DNA of 64,000 nt from Cephalopachus bancanus (Eukaryota > Chordata > Mammalia > Primates > Tarsiidae): positions 11,163,501 to 11,227,500 of the forward strand of contig JAPVLO010000003.1 in the NCBI GenBank assembly GCA_027257055.1, read 5' to 3'. This document shows positions 10,905 through 22,044 of the stretch, piece after piece; position 1 is the stretch's first letter; the number at the start of each line of letters is the position of its first letter. The position numbers were made by a program, and so were the translations under genes. The notes under the pieces were generated by a model that had not been told where the DNA came from, searched no databases, and was given only the letters and a program-made list of their open reading frames with translations.

Positions 10905-11055
10905 GTTTTCTCACCAGCACTTACAATAACCCTGAGGTGGCTATTCTCCCAATCTTTTAGATGAGAAGTCCAGGAATGGAAGCAGCTGAGGACCTGCCCA
11001 CTTCCATAGATAGCAAAGGGTAGACCTGAAGTCAAACCCATGCCCCCCTCATGTG
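10905..11055 (-). mobile_element. MIR SINE fragment, second in a row
   Basis: A second minus-orientation MIR-like segment directly follows the first. Landmarks are 'cttacaataaccctgaggtg', 'cttttagatgagaagtccag' and 'gacctgaagtcaaaccca'. Confidence 0.5.
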
Positions 11056-11329
11056 GTCTCCCACTCACATGGACTGGTGCTGGATTTAGACCCATGGCTC
11101 CTGGGGCTAAGCCCAGTCTTCATGCCCCCATCCCAGCCATTCCGAATTATCACTGCAGAACCACTGAGGAAGATTTTTCCAAAGGTAGGTTCCCAGGCTT
11201 TCTTCTGAAGTTCCTGGTTCAGCAGATCTGGGGAGCGCCTGTGTGGCTGTGTTTATGACACACTCCTCGGCTACTTCCAGAATTCTACTAGGCCTGAGAA
11301 GTGTGAGGTTCCCTAACTTGAGCTTGTCG

Positions 11330-12625
11330 CCTCCCTAACTACCAAGGTTTCCATCTTTCATCCTCAATTTCCATCGTCACCCCAACAGGCGCTGCCCTTG
11401 CCTCCATCACCCACAACCTCCCTTCACTGTAAATCCAGGGACCACTTTTAGATGCTCACCCAAACGGCCTCTGAGTGGCCACCCATACCCGTGACTACTC
11501 CTTGTTCGTGATGCTTCATAACTCCCCCTTAGCTCCCAAGTTTTCTCCCACACCATCCTGGCTTCTTCTTTCAACTAATTCTCCTCATTGACTTCTCTGC
11601 CTCATTCTGTCCCTTTAGTCTTGCTGTTCCCAAAACTTTATATTCAGCCACCTTCTCTTGCCGTATTCCTCGTCTGGGTAGCCTCAACCACCTCATATGG
11701 GCTTCAATCTCTCCTTCTGGGTCAATAGCACACATCGCCCACCCAGAGCTCTTTGAGACCCTCAAGCCTCTTGATCATGCCCACCTGGCTGCCTCACAAG
11801 GCACCTCAAAGGCAGCATGTCCGTAATGGGACACACCATCACCACCTGCTCCTCCGGTTCCTCTTCTCTGTGAAGGGTCACTGAAGGCAGAAACCTGGTG
11901 GTGTATATTGGGGGGGTGTGCTTTCCCAATGTCAGGTTATTACCAAGTTCCAAAAATTCCAGCTTCTAACTCTCCCAAGAGCACCTCCAGTCCCCGTCCC
12001 AGTTCTTGTCTCTTGAGGGCCCTGTTGGACTCCTGTGGTGTCTTCCTTATCAGGCTCTTCTCCACCCAAACCACTCTCCTCCCAGAAGCCATGCCACATG
12101 CCTCCTGAAAACCATTAAGTATCTCCCTATTGCTTCAGGGTAAAATCCAAGCCTTTTATCTCCTGCCCAAAGCACTTCCTGAGGGGCTAGACTTTCCTTT
12201 CCAGCCACACACATCCCCTGCAACTCCCCATCAAACGGCCCTATCTGTGCTCCAGGCACTTAGACCTGCGCACGTTCTGGGAAAGCTTCAGGGTCTTTGA
12301 TATCTTTGCACATGCTGTTCTCTCTGGCAGAAAGAACCTTTGCTGACTTCTGCACTTCACACTGTCTCCTTCTCCATACTTCATCCTTCAATTCACCCTC
12401 AGGAGCTACCTCCTCCAGAAGCCCTTTCTGACCACTGGGTTTGGGCAGGTGTTCCTCCCTCACCTGCCTGATTCCTCTTTCACAGAGCTTACCACCAACC
12501 GCAAGCCATCACTGCCTGCTCTGTTCTCCCAGCGGAACACCAGTAACTTCCTGCCTTGTTCACCTTCCTCTCTCCAGGGTCCAGGATACTACCAATGGCA
12601 CTTAATTAATGTCTGTGGACTAATA
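11330..12625 (+). mobile_element. L2 LINE, long ORF2-to-3' UTR remnant
   Basis: The longest L2 remnant seen, about 1.3 kb in plus orientation. Recognisable blocks are 'gcttcagggtaaaatccaag' and 'gcccaaagcacttcctgag' (RT C-terminus region), 'tttgcacatgctgttctctc', 'ctacctcctccagaagccct' and 'ctttctgaccactggg', ending near 'taattaatgtctgtggacta'. The 5' part (11330-11800) is assigned mainly by composition and position. No open frame survives. Confidence 0.6.
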
Positions 12626-12639
12626 AAAATAAAAATAAT

Positions 12640-12855
12640 AACATACACTAAATATTTATTGAGGACTTAGACTGCCAGGAACCGTGCTAACTATGGGCAT
12701 TGTATCATTTAATCCATACAACAACTTTATAAGGAAGTTATAATTTTTATTCCCATTTTACAGATGAGGAAACTGAGGCATGGACATGTTAATTCATTTA
12801 ACCAGTATAACACATTTAGTAAGTGACAGTGGGGATCAGAGCTCACAGCCCAATT
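12640..12855 (-). mobile_element. MIR SINE
   Basis: Clear minus-orientation MIR: 'ctaaatatttattgaggact', 'catttaatccatacaacaac', 'cattttacagatgaggaaac', 'tgaggcatggacatg' and 'agtaagtgacagtggggatc'. Confidence 0.9.
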
Positions 12856-14049
12856 GAATTAATGAATGAAGGAGAAAATTGTGACTCTAGCAAGATCCTT
12901 TGTTCAGAATTTAGACGGGACCATATTTCAGGAGCAATATGTAACAGTGTCATCATGAGTAAAAGTCACTGGGAAATCAACTCTAAATTCACTGTGGGAA
13001 AGAAAAGACACTCATTTCTTTCAAATTAACCAGCCATCGAACCGCCCTGAGAGCCTGATGTAACTATTACTAAGAAATTCCTAAGAAAAGCTGAGAGTGT
13101 CTTCCTCCTGAGTGTCCCTGTTCCCCGACTCCGCCCTCTCTCCTCCTATACTGTCCACTGAACAAGTCCCAGCTCCACCTTGCTTCTCCAGCAGCCAGAA
13201 GGGCTGTCAGCAGAGAACCACACACTCCATCTCTTCAATTACCCCCAATTCCCAGCAACGTTGGGAACACATGAGGGCAGAAAAACGGCTCAAAATCGGT
13301 ATGCAGGAGAGGTTGGGAAGGTTGAAGAGAGCAATTTTTGTTTCACATCATTCCTTTGTATAATGCTGTATCCTTCTGACAAGTCCCCACAATACGTCTT
13401 AACTTCACCAATTGCCGCCTTAAGAGAAAACTGTGAAGACCTATCTTTAATGTCAAATGAACAATGGGCGTCCTTCCAGAAGAGGAAAATGACTTGCTTT
13501 GAAAGAGTTGGAGAAGAAAAGTGCAAAATGTTCCAGCTTAACATGAGGGGGGAGAAAGTCAGCAGCTGTGTGTTGGCACGGCAGCTCCCCGGCTGCTCAG
13601 CTTGGGCGGCCTTCACTAGCCTTATCTGTCGGCCTCACCAGCTGAGGAGGAATCCTCAGATCATGGATGGGGACAGATAGCGATAGTGGGCGTCTATTCC
13701 TAGGGGAAGCGGGGCCAACTTCCCTCAGCCCACCTCCCCTCTGTGGTGTGTAAATGTGGATGTAAACCCAGCTCATGGAAATCTGCTTTCCCTTCAAAGA
13801 CAAGGAATGGTTCTCCTTCTTCCTCTGAGAACTATGGTTAAGTCTGAATCTCCCCACACATACCCACTCTCCACGAGGCACTGAGATGGCAACAGAGTCT
13901 AGCCAACCTTGGCACAAAGGCTTGGTGGACTACGTGTTACTTAAGTCCACCTCTTTATGCTTTTCCTGTGAGATAGAGAGCCTCTTGGGTTACCTGCCAG
14001 TTTCAGATTCCATACTGCTACCTCATGTCTGAGACTTCTGGCAGTTTCC
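12856..14049. other. Unique sequence, no feature recognised
   Basis: About 1.2 kb without an evident repeat. The 166-codon plus frame (13180-13680) and the overlapping minus frames show no domain, no splice-site pair and no bias I can detect by eye. They are treated as chance. Confidence 0.4.
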
Positions 14050-14560
14050 TGATTGTGCAGTTTCATGCTTTCCTGTTCTGTGCCCTGGTGCCTTTACACA
14101 TGCCGTCCCTTCTGTCTAAAAAGCCCTGCAAAGTCCTGCTTATCCTTCAAGACTCAGCTCAGATATTTCTTCCTTCTGGAGGCCTATGGACCTCCTAGGT
14201 GAGTTTACAACTCCCCTCCTTTGGATGCCTCTATTATAGTAGAAATTACTCTGGATGAAATGTATTGATTTACATGACACCCTTATTAGGTGATAATTCT
14301 TTCAGGAGCAGGAACTTTGTCTTATTCAGTTTAGAGATGGAGATGGAGATGGAGATAGAGATAGAGATAAAGAGGAAGAGATAAAGATATACAGAGATAG
14401 AGATGATAAAGATAGAGATAGAGATATACAGAGATAGAGATGATAAAGATTGAAATAGAGATAAATAGATATTAGTATAGATGCAGATATATTTCTACAA
14501 CCTGGACCTAGCTCAGTACCAGGAACCATAGTTTGTGCTCAATAAATGCTTGTTGGATTA
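14050..14560 (+). mobile_element. L2 LINE 3' end, split by a GATA-type microsatellite
   Basis: Plus-strand L2 tail. Landmarks are 'tgctttcctgttctgtgccc', 'atccttcaagactcagctca', 'cttctggaggcctatgg', 'aggagcaggaactttgtctt', then after the microsatellite 'agctcagtaccaggaaccat' and 'tgctcaataaatgcttgttg'. The simple repeat grew inside the 3' UTR. Confidence 0.75.
14335..14482 (+). repeat. Imperfect (GATA/GAGATA)n microsatellite
   Basis: About 145 bp of gagatg, gagata and gataaa units, with a duplicated higher-order block (agatatacagagatagagat occurs twice, near 14384 and 14425). It interrupts the L2 tail. Confidence 0.95.
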
Positions 14561-14568
14561 CAAGATCT

Positions 14569-14870
14569 AACACTGAGGTTCTCAATCCTGGCTAAAAATT
14601 AGAATCACCTAGGAGAATTTTTAAAAATACCAATGACAGGTCCTTTTCTTAGACCAAATTAATCAGAATCCCTGGAGTTAGGGGAGTTGGGACCTGTATT
14701 TAACTTGCATCTGAATCACCTGGAGAACTCATTAAAACACAGTTGGCTAAAGTATTCCCAGAGTTTCTAATTCAGTTCGTCTGGAGAGGACCTTAAAATG
14801 TACATATCTATCTAGTTCCAAGGTAATATGGATGTTTTGGGGTCTGAGGACCATATTTTGAGAACCGCTA
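14569..14870 (+). mobile_element. MER5/MER58-like hAT MITEs, composite
   Basis: Starts 'gaggttctcaatcctggcta' and contains 'attagaatcacctaggaga', the usual start of a small hAT-Charlie element. From about 14700 a second MER5A-like part follows ('gcatctgaatcacctggaga') and ends 'accatattttgagaaccgct'. It is likely one element nested in or abutting another. Confidence 0.65.
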
Positions 14871-15002
14871 TGTGGGCTGAGGGCTTTCTTCCTTGTCAAT
14901 TTCAATCAATATGCACCATCTGAGCCCCTCACACACATCCTGCACTGGGCTAAATGCTGTGAACCTGAGCAGGGGTTCTTACTAGTCCTAAGAAGACTTC
15001 AG

Positions 15003-15131
15003 AGCTGCGCTTCTCAAATTTTAATGTGCATAAAAATCTCCTGGTATCTATTAAACTGTGGAACCTGATTCAGTAGGTTGAGGTGGACCTTAGATTCTGC
15101 ATTTCTAACACGCTCCTAAGTAATGCCAAGG
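15003..15131 (+). mobile_element. MER5A hAT MITE
   Basis: Good match to the MER5A pattern: 'gcgcttctcaaattttaatg', 'tgcataaaaatctcctggta', 'ctgattcagtaggttgaggt' and 'gattctgcatttctaacacg'. Confidence 0.8.
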
Positions 15132-15139
15132 GTATAGAG

Positions 15140-15666
15140 CAGGAGCTGACAGTTTTTGTGTAAACAAAATGTTAAATATTTTAAACTTCATGAGTCACAG
15201 AGTCTCTGTGGCCTTCTTTTTTTTTTTTTTTTGAGTCAGAGTCTCATTGAGTGTCACTCAGGCTGGAGTGCAGTGGCAAAGTCACAGCTACTGCAGCCTC
15301 GATCTGCTGGTCTCAAGTGATCCTTCCACCTCACCTTCCAAGTAGATGGAACCAGAGGTGCATGCGACCACACGTGGCTAATTTTTTACTTATTGTAGAG
15401 ATAAGGGCTTGCCAAGTTGGTCAGGCTGATCTCAAACTCCTGAACTCGGGTAATCCTCCTGCTTCTGCCTCCCAAAGTGCTAGAATTACAGGCATGAGCC
15501 ACCATGCCTGGCTGCATTACAATTATTCAACTCTGTCATCATATCCCCAAAGCAGCCACAGACAGTCCATGAATGAATGGGCATGGCTGTGTTCCAATAA
15601 AACTTTAATTTAAAAACAGATAGGAAGGCGGGATTTGTCCCGCTGGTCATAGTTTGCTGACTCCAA
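15140..15666 (+). mobile_element. hAT-type MITE, interrupted by an Alu
   Basis: Same family as 7190-7502. The left part has 'caggagctgacagtttttgt' and 'aatgttaaatattttaaac'. The right part has 'caactctgtcatcatatccc', 'ggctgtgttccaataaaact' and 'tcatagtttgctgactcc'. Putative 8-bp flanks gtatagag (15132-15139) and ttctagag (15667-15674) agree at most positions. An Alu sits at 15214-15516. Confidence 0.75.
15214..15516 (-). mobile_element. Alu SINE, full length
   Basis: Minus-strand Alu with a poly(T) run at 15217-15232, then 'caggctggagtgcagtggca', 'gatccttccacctcacctt', 'cctcccaaagtgctagaatt' and 'catgagccaccatgcctggc'. It is inserted within the hAT MITE, so it is younger than that element. 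Confidence 0.92.
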
Positions 15667-15957
15667 TTCTAGAGACCTAAAAGAGTAAAAAATATTGCAC
15701 TGGCCAAGACAATGTGAGGTGCAGGTGTTTGAAAAGGAAGGAAAGATTGAGTTGGATTTCAGGATTGCAAATGATTTAAGCTCTGAATAGAGGAAGGAAA
15801 GGAAGGAGGATGTTGTGGGCAGGAGCACCCACTGAGCACAGGCACAGAGAAGGGATTGAGGACCTTGTGACAACAATGATAAGAACAGAGTGTGGATAAT
15901 TAAACTGTGTTAGCCTGAAAGTGACCCACTTAACTTTCTCTTCTTATCCTCTCCCAG
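15667..15957. other. Mostly unique sequence upstream of the candidate exon
   Basis: The text 'gagcacccactgagcacagg' around 15820-15842 vaguely recalls a reverse L2 3' end. Otherwise nothing is recognised. Confidence 0.35.
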
Positions 15958-16031
15958 CACCGAAATTAATAGACATTTGCCAGAACAACCTGTCTCCAAA
16001 AGTTAAAGATCATCTAGGGACCAGTCAGCTG
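15958..16031 (+). other. Candidate internal exon (74 bp)
   Basis: A pyrimidine-rich tract ending 'tcttatcctctcccag' (to 15957) gives a strong acceptor. 'cagctg' followed by 'gtaagtgg' from 16032 gives a strong donor. The 74 bp between are open in one frame, reading PKLIDICQNNLSPKVKDHLG from 15960, then TSQL up to the donor, with mixed-codon composition and no low complexity. No other exon of such a gene was found in the window, so if real it lies between large introns. I do not recognise the protein. A chance splice-like pair is possible. Confidence 0.3.
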
Positions 16032-16436
16032 GTAAGTGGATTGGAAAGAGGTGTCCCTGAATCTTTTATTTCTCTTACTATTGTTGAGTTCTCGAGTCCA
16101 ATAGTAGAAGCAGCGTCAATGAAGAGTTTTGAGACTTCTGACTCACTATTATATGTTCAGCATTGTTCTAGCATCTTATACCAATACACTCAATACTACC
16201 AACTCTGTGCAGTATGTACTATCAGTCCCACATTAGAGGAGCCAAAGGAGAGGATGGGGTCATTCTTTGTATACCACAAAGATACTTCTTCAAGGAAAAG
16301 AAGTAGTCTGTTACCAGAAAAAGAATACAATACACATTCAGTCCATTCCATGCCCCCACCTAACATGCTACAAATATTCCATCTAAAACTGAAAACACAA
16401 TCATACATATTTCAAAGGGAAGTTTACACAAATAAT
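16032..16436. other. Unique sequence downstream of the candidate exon
   Basis: No repeat recognised. The open frame through the candidate exon continues to 16484, but past the donor site it shows no motif. Confidence 0.35.
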
Positions 16437-16690
16437 AAAATGGCTAACGTTTATTCAGCTCTCAGTTTATTCCAGTCACTATAATCATTTTATATGTATT
16501 GACATTTAATTCCCACAAAAATATGAAAAAGAGGTATTACTGTTTTATCCCCATGTTTATATAGGAAGAAACAGAGGCACGGAAGAGTGACATAAATTGC
16601 CCAAAGCCATATAGTTACTAAGTATGTAGTGGAGTTGAGATACCAGTGTGAGCAATCTGATTCCAGAGGCAGTATTCATGATTCCCCCAC
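16437..16690 (-). mobile_element. MIR SINE
   Basis: Minus-orientation MIR: 'ggctaacgtttattcagctc', 'taattcccacaaaaatatga', 'aagaaacagaggcacggaag' and 'attgcccaaagccatatagt'. Confidence 0.8.
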
Positions 16691-17894
16691 TAGCTCAACT
16701 CATTTACTGCAACTCTCTCCAAAGACAGGATATATGTGATGAAAATTCTAGTCTGATGTGGATGAAGTTCCCTTCATCTAGGAGCTCATAACTAAATGAT
16801 ACATTTACTCACTCCTCCCCCAACACATATGACACACAAGGATAGAGAAAGAAAAAGATAACTCCAATTAAAAGCTCTCGCTTGGAAAGAGAGTGAAGGG
16901 GAAACAACATATTGTAATCACCAGTGTCTAGCATATGCCATGGGACTAGGAGCATGGTGGGTAGAGATAACCAGGACACCTCTGCCCCGTGATAGAAAGT
17001 ATTCCTTGATCAACCAGTCTGGCCTCCCCTGGTTCTTCTCTGACAAGAGCTCTTTTGTTACCCCATGGCCACAGTTAAGAGGGTTAACAGGAGACTTTCC
17101 CCTGGTATGGCTGTTTGCTTTCTCTTAGTGAGCTCATGGGCCTTGGATTACCCCAGTTGTGAATCATTTTGTCACAGGTGATCATATGTCAGGTCTTACA
17201 TTTCCCAGACTTTACTGCTTTCTTAAATCTTAACAAGCTCTCACTTGATTTGCATTCAGTCAGATCCAAAGTCAGAGACTTCTGCCTTTTAGCAGTAGGC
17301 CCTCTTGTTCTATTCATCATGCTAGCGATGTATCCATCATGTTAGCCATATATAATACAGGGCAGAATTTGTTTATGCTTCCCACTACATCCCAGAGAAT
17401 AGCTTTCTATGCTGTGGAAGAAAGATGTTTGGAAGGCGTTGGGATATCATGCTACCTCCAGGTTCCAGTCTCTTCTCCCTCTGTGTTTAGCCTCTCTTAA
17501 CTTTACTTACGGTAGGTTTAACATGGACTAGAAAATTTCATTTTTTCAATGCACCGTGCTCCTCTTAGCCATCCTCAACTGCTGACTGATACTGGGTATG
17601 CTTCTCTGAGAAAAGTTCTGTTTTCTTCCCACCCAACTAAACTTGCTTCATCTTTATAGGAAATTACTGAAGGCCATAAAGAAGTAGCCAATTCTCCCCA
17701 ATATAATTATGTTTTCTATCTCTAGAACATGGTTTGAGCCTCAAGATATTACAGATTAACAGTTCAACCCAGCTGATATCTAAGACACAATTGGGTTTTC
17801 TGACCTCCAAACCAAGAACAGAGAAATTCCCGGCACTCTATACCCTATGGTGATTCAGCCAGTTCTGCATTTTAGGATGTCTCTTACAAAACCC
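16691..17894. other. Unique sequence, no feature recognised
   Basis: About 1.2 kb with no repeat family, RNA gene or supported exon visible. Confidence 0.4.
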
Positions 17895-18785
17895 AACTTC
17901 CAGGAGTCAATGTTATTATTATTTAGGGTTATTTCATTGCAAGTGAAAGAAGCCCATCTTAAAATGGCGTGAGAAGAAAGAAGAATGTATTAGCTCATGT
18001 GGATGGAAAATCCGGGGATTCTGGTGGCTTTAGATGTGGCTGTTGTTTCTAAGGCCTAAAATGATGCCATCATTCTACTCTTGCTCCCTCAAAATCTCAG
18101 CTCTGCCTTCTTTTGTATTGATTTCATTCTCTGCCAATTGCTCCAGGTTTATATTTAACCAGCAAAATAAACCATCACTTTTCTAATATAGTCATGGGAC
18201 ACATAAGAACATTTCAAAGAACAATGGACCACATATATGATGGTGGGCCCATAAAATTACATTATTTTTTTATGTACAAATACTTAGCATTGTGTTACAA
18301 TTTCTACAGTATTCAGGACAGTAAAATGATGTAGAGGTTTGCAGCCTAGAAGCAATAAGCTATACCATATAGCCCAGGTATATAGGAGGCTATATCATCA
18401 GAGTTTGTGTGAGTACATGCTATGATGTTTGCACAATGACAAAATCACCTAAGGATGTATTTCTCAGAGTATATCCCCATCACTAAGCAATGCATGACTG
18501 TAGTTCCAGTAAAAGTCTCTTTGCTGACTCTCATTTGCCCAGCTTGAGCCATATTACCACACCTAAACCAATCACTGTGGATATAGAGGACGCAATACAG
18601 TGATTGACTGTGCCTGACCATGTGCCCAAGCTGGAAGGCAAGAAGTGGAAATTAGCCAAAACTAAAACACACAGTCTGAGAGTGGAAAGAATATTTTTCC
18701 AGAAGAAAAGAGGGGTTCTGTTAGCAGAGGAGATGCTGGATGAGCAAACAACAGAAGTCTACTTCAAGGACCAGGACTTCTTGTG
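17895..18785 (+). mobile_element. Ancient interspersed repeat, family not named, split by a MITE
   Basis: The flanks of the MITE at 18189-18500 read as one diverged repeat that I know as a pattern but cannot name. Left-side landmarks are 'cattgcaagtgaaagaagcc', 'gtattagctcatgtggatgg', 'gatgccatcattctact' and 'tctgccttcttttgtattga'. Right-side landmarks are 'ttgcccagcttgagccatat', 'cctaaaccaatcactgtgga', 'ggttctgttagcagaggaga' and 'aacaacagaagtctacttca'. Confidence 0.5.
18189..18500 (-). mobile_element. Tc1/mariner-like MITE (copy B), complete
   Basis: Complete element with TA duplications at 18187-18188 and 18501-18502. Its ends are inverted: 'tagtcatg' at the left and 'catgactg' at the right. 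On the minus strand it matches copy A at 3208-3420 block by block. It is inserted in an older repeat. Confidence 0.75.
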
Positions 18786-18886
18786 CTGACTATTGTGTCC
18801 CCAGAGTTCAGCACAATGCCTGCCACATAGGGCATGCTCTATCAATATTTGTTGAATGAATGAACAAATAAATGAATAAATCTAGA
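18786..18886 (+). mobile_element. L2 LINE 3' end
   Basis: Short L2 tail: 'gtccccagagttcagcacaa', 'tgcctgccacatagggcatg' and 'caatatttgttgaatgaatg', ending in the (GAAT/TGAA)n tail typical of L2. Confidence 0.85.
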
Positions 18887-19134
18887 AATCTTGTTTATAT
18901 TTCAAAACCACTCTATGAAGATGCCCAATGGAAGATGAGCTCTTTAAGAGCCACCATGAGTTTGAGTGTATAACCCAATGACTCTAGGATTTGACTCATT
19001 GACGAAATAATCCTCTTCTCTCTATGTAGGACTCCTCTTCCCAACATTATCAAAAGGGAAATCTGGCAACTTAATTGCTCCTCCAAATTTAAAAATATAA
19101 GAGAAATTTCTCTGAAGCAACTAAATTATACATT

Positions 19135-19860
19135 CATCCTTTATTTCATTCATTCATTCTACAAGCATTTACGGGGCACCTATTATATACTAGGCACTAT
19201 GCTAGGTACTGAGACACAGGCATGAAAGGTCATAATCCCTTACCTTAATAAGCGCAAGTCTAATAAAGAAACCAACAAGTGATTAAAAAAAAAAAAAGAC
19301 AGCAGCTTATTGAGTAAAAGATTATGGGCTTTGGTGTCTGACCTGGGTTTGAAATTTAGCTTCACCTCTTAATTACTAATGAAATGTTGGGAGCGTTGTT
19401 AACCATTTCAAGTTTCTTTTTCTTTATCAGTAAAATTAGTTATGATTACATCACCAACTTCACAGAGGGGATAATATATATGCACAGTCTGTAACTAGAG
19501 CCTGGAACAAATGGTAGCTCTCCTATTTGAAGTTGTGACTGATTAGAGGAAAGGACAACTAACTCATCCTGTAGAAGTCAAAGAAGATTTGATGGAAGGC
19601 ACAAGATCTGAGCTGGTTCTTTAGGATGAATGAAAGATCATGAAGTAGAGGATGGTAGCATGAGGAGGAGTGTCCTGACGGAAACAGTTTATTTGAAGCT
19701 TTGAAAGCCTGAAGAAAGATGGCACATTTAGGAAGCGGCAACTGTTTCAGAGGCCTGATGTAAGACTGAGACAGTGATGGGCATGGAAAGGTATGAAAAC
19801 GCCAGCATTCAGGGAAAAATAAGGATTCTGGGACTTCATTTTCCCATGGGAGTAAAGGGT
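19135..19860 (-). mobile_element. L2 LINE, split by a MIR
   Basis: Minus-orientation L2 in two parts. At 19139-19285: 'catttacggggcacctatta' and 'ctaggcactatgctaggtac'. At 19540-19860: 'gatctgagctggttctttag' and 'gatgaatgaaagatcatgaa'. An A-run lies at 19287-19299 and a MIR between the parts. Confidence 0.7.
19305..19530 (+). mobile_element. MIR SINE inside L2
   Basis: Plus-orientation MIR: 'agattatgggctttggtgtc', 'tgacctgggtttgaaattta', 'cagtaaaattagttatgatt' and 'gtctgtaactagagcctgga'. Confidence 0.75.
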
Positions 19861-20984
19861 ACCTAGAAAACCCCCAAATCATAAATCATTGGCTTTCCAG
19901 GTAAGTGGATGTCAGAACAGCTGTTATTTCTCCTGTACATACATTAAGATGGTGCCTTTCAGATGGATGGAGAAGTTGAGTGTCCATTTACAGTTCCTTC
20001 CAAATGACTTGCAATAAATCACGATATTTATTATTCAGAGTCTGGTTCAGGTGGAGCAGGGATTGTGAGTCGGGGTGGGGGAGGGGTATGGCTTGACTCA
20101 TTGGGGGATTTAATGAGATAGTATCCATAAGGCACTTTGAACTCCCTGAGGCGATAATGACCCAGCTACCCTTCGGGGATGCTGCAAGATCTGGGGAAGT
20201 AATGTTTCTAAGTGGAGATGCCAGACTGTAGAGATGCTACACAGAGCAGAATTGGGGGAAGGAGAAGACTTGCTCCTTAAGTAATTTCCTTCATCAGCTG
20301 GAACAATCCATTACAGCAAACTCAAAGAAATACCAGTTTGCCAGTGAGGAGACTTGGGTTCAGATGCTCAGGCCTGTGGCATCCTTCACCAGAGAGAAGC
20401 CCACTGCTTCCCACCCTGGGCCATCCACCACTCCCACATTGAGCAGACTGCTAAGGCCCCACAGTCTTACTCACAGCCTTCGTCCTGAACCTCTCTCTCT
20501 AACCCACCCTGTGTTCCACTTCCCAAACTAGTTCAGATTGCCAGTCATGACAGGAAGATGACTGGGATCCAGAATTTCAGATTCCTAACTAGCTGCTTAC
20601 CAATGCCACAGGTCCAGCGTGGATGCACCCATTAAACAAAACATACACACTTGGTCCACCACCAGGAGGGGAAGGTGCACTAAATTGTGTGAAAGGGGGT
20701 CATTATTTGTTCCTCTCCGCCTCAACATTCTTCCTTTTCTCTGAACCATTCCCTCATGCCTACCTGGCATTACACGTAGAGACAGGAAAAGCCCCAGTCT
20801 TATGAATGGAGCATTCTGGAAAGAGAAAAACCATTTTAAAAAAATGATCACAAAGAAGAGAAAACTCCAAATCTCTTTGTTTCTTCACTCAAAGCTTGCT
20901 CCCTTTCACCAGTTTTTTTGGTCCCTGATGACTCTATTTGAATATGATCCATTTTATAATTTTTTCTTCTTACATATTTGTATG
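19861..20984. other. Unique sequence; faint MIR-like patch
   Basis: No strong feature. About 20100-20150 contains 'ggatttaatgagatagtatc', a weak MIR echo. A G-rich run 'cggggtgggggaggggtatg' lies at about 20073-20092. A CAG|gtaagt-like donor at 19901 has no partner acceptor. Confidence 0.4.
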
Positions 20985-21405
20985 TGTTAGAATGTAACTA
21001 ACTGCTGTAACAAACTCTAAAATTTCAGTGGCTTAACTCCGCTAAAAGCTTATTTTTTATTTGCGATCAATATGTGTATTTTTCTTCAGTCTTGGGGAGC
21101 AGGCTGGGGGCAGGGAGAGAGGGGCTCATGTTCCATTCAAGGATGCAAGGCGACAGACTCTGCCATCTTCATCAAGTGGTTTTCAAGGTCACCTTGGTGT
21201 CAACATCCAGTTTCCATAGGAGAAGAGCATAAAGGGTTAGACATGGGAGAATCTTATGGGTCAGGTCTCAGAGGGACATACCTCGCCACCACTTATCTCC
21301 ATTGACTAGAACACCATTCTGCAGCCCCACTTAACTGCAAGGAAGGCATGAAATGTAGTCTTAACTGCATGAGCAGGAACAAGAACAAATGGGTTTGATA
21401 AAGCT
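20985..21405 (-). mobile_element. MLT1-type LTR (ERVL-MaLR), old subfamily
   Basis: Same class as 2757-3118. Landmarks are 'actgctgtaacaaactctaa', 'atttcagtggcttaactcc', 'gactctgccatcttcatcaa', 'aaggtcaccttggtgtcaac', 'gaatcttatgggtcaggtct' and 'taactgcaaggaaggcatga', then 'aaatgtagtcttaactgcat'. Solo LTR. Confidence 0.7.
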
Positions 21406-22044
21406 AGCCAGCTTACTGTGATATGGATCTGCAAGGTCCACATTATAGAGCATGATGTGAGAATCTGACTTTAAGAGTGCAGAGCCAAGGTGATGGAAAG
21501 AGAACAGCAGATTTTGCAGTCCCAGTCGAATCAATGGAAACCATCAAAGACATAGTGAGAAAGAGCAGATGTTAGCTCTAGGTCTATAAATGCTTATGAA
21601 CTGGTGAGTTGGACACAGGGTTGGGGTCTTCGAAGTCTAGGGAAAAGGGAAGATACCACATGCTGATAGTTTTGAGTATAAATGACCATGATGAAGACCA
21701 GACAGACAGTGGGACAAGCTTAGAGATAAATTTAAAAATTGGTGGAAGAGCTCATCTTTGCAGATTCTAAGTCTTTGAGAGACGTGACAGATACATGGGA
21801 GGAGAGGGAGTGTGTGAATAGGTACAAAAATCCTCTATGACTAACAGAAAGTGGTACAGAGGTTGGTAAGTAATATTACAGAGGTTAGAAAAAGAGTAAC
21901 AGGATAGCCTTACAGAAGAAGGGAATGCAGAAGGAGTCAGACAGCATTCTGGACAGGTGAGTAGAAATGTGGAGGAATCCCAACTCCACTGTGTGACCCT
22001 GAGAGGGAAGATATGAGAGGGAAAGGAGACTTCACTTGAGAGGG
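21406..22044. other. Unique or unresolved sequence
   Basis: Purine-biased text that might be very old L2 in reverse orientation, but no block is strong enough to call. A CAG|gtgagt donor-like site near 21958 lacks a credible acceptor. Confidence 0.35.

Noticed and set aside
13180..13680. 166-codon open frame on the plus strand
   Set aside because: No domain, no flanking splice signals and no recognisable sequence. Antisense frames of similar length overlap it, as expected by chance.
14335..14482. Regular 'gata' array considered as a CRISPR-like or GATA-factor array
   Set aside because: The units are contiguous with no unique spacers. It is a microsatellite in an L2 tail of a primate genome.
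19890..19905. CAG|gtaagt donor-like site
   Set aside because: It lies at the edge of an old L2 copy, with no matching acceptor or supported frame upstream.
21906..21963. CAG|gtgagt donor-like site near 21958
   Set aside because: No credible acceptor or open exon precedes it.
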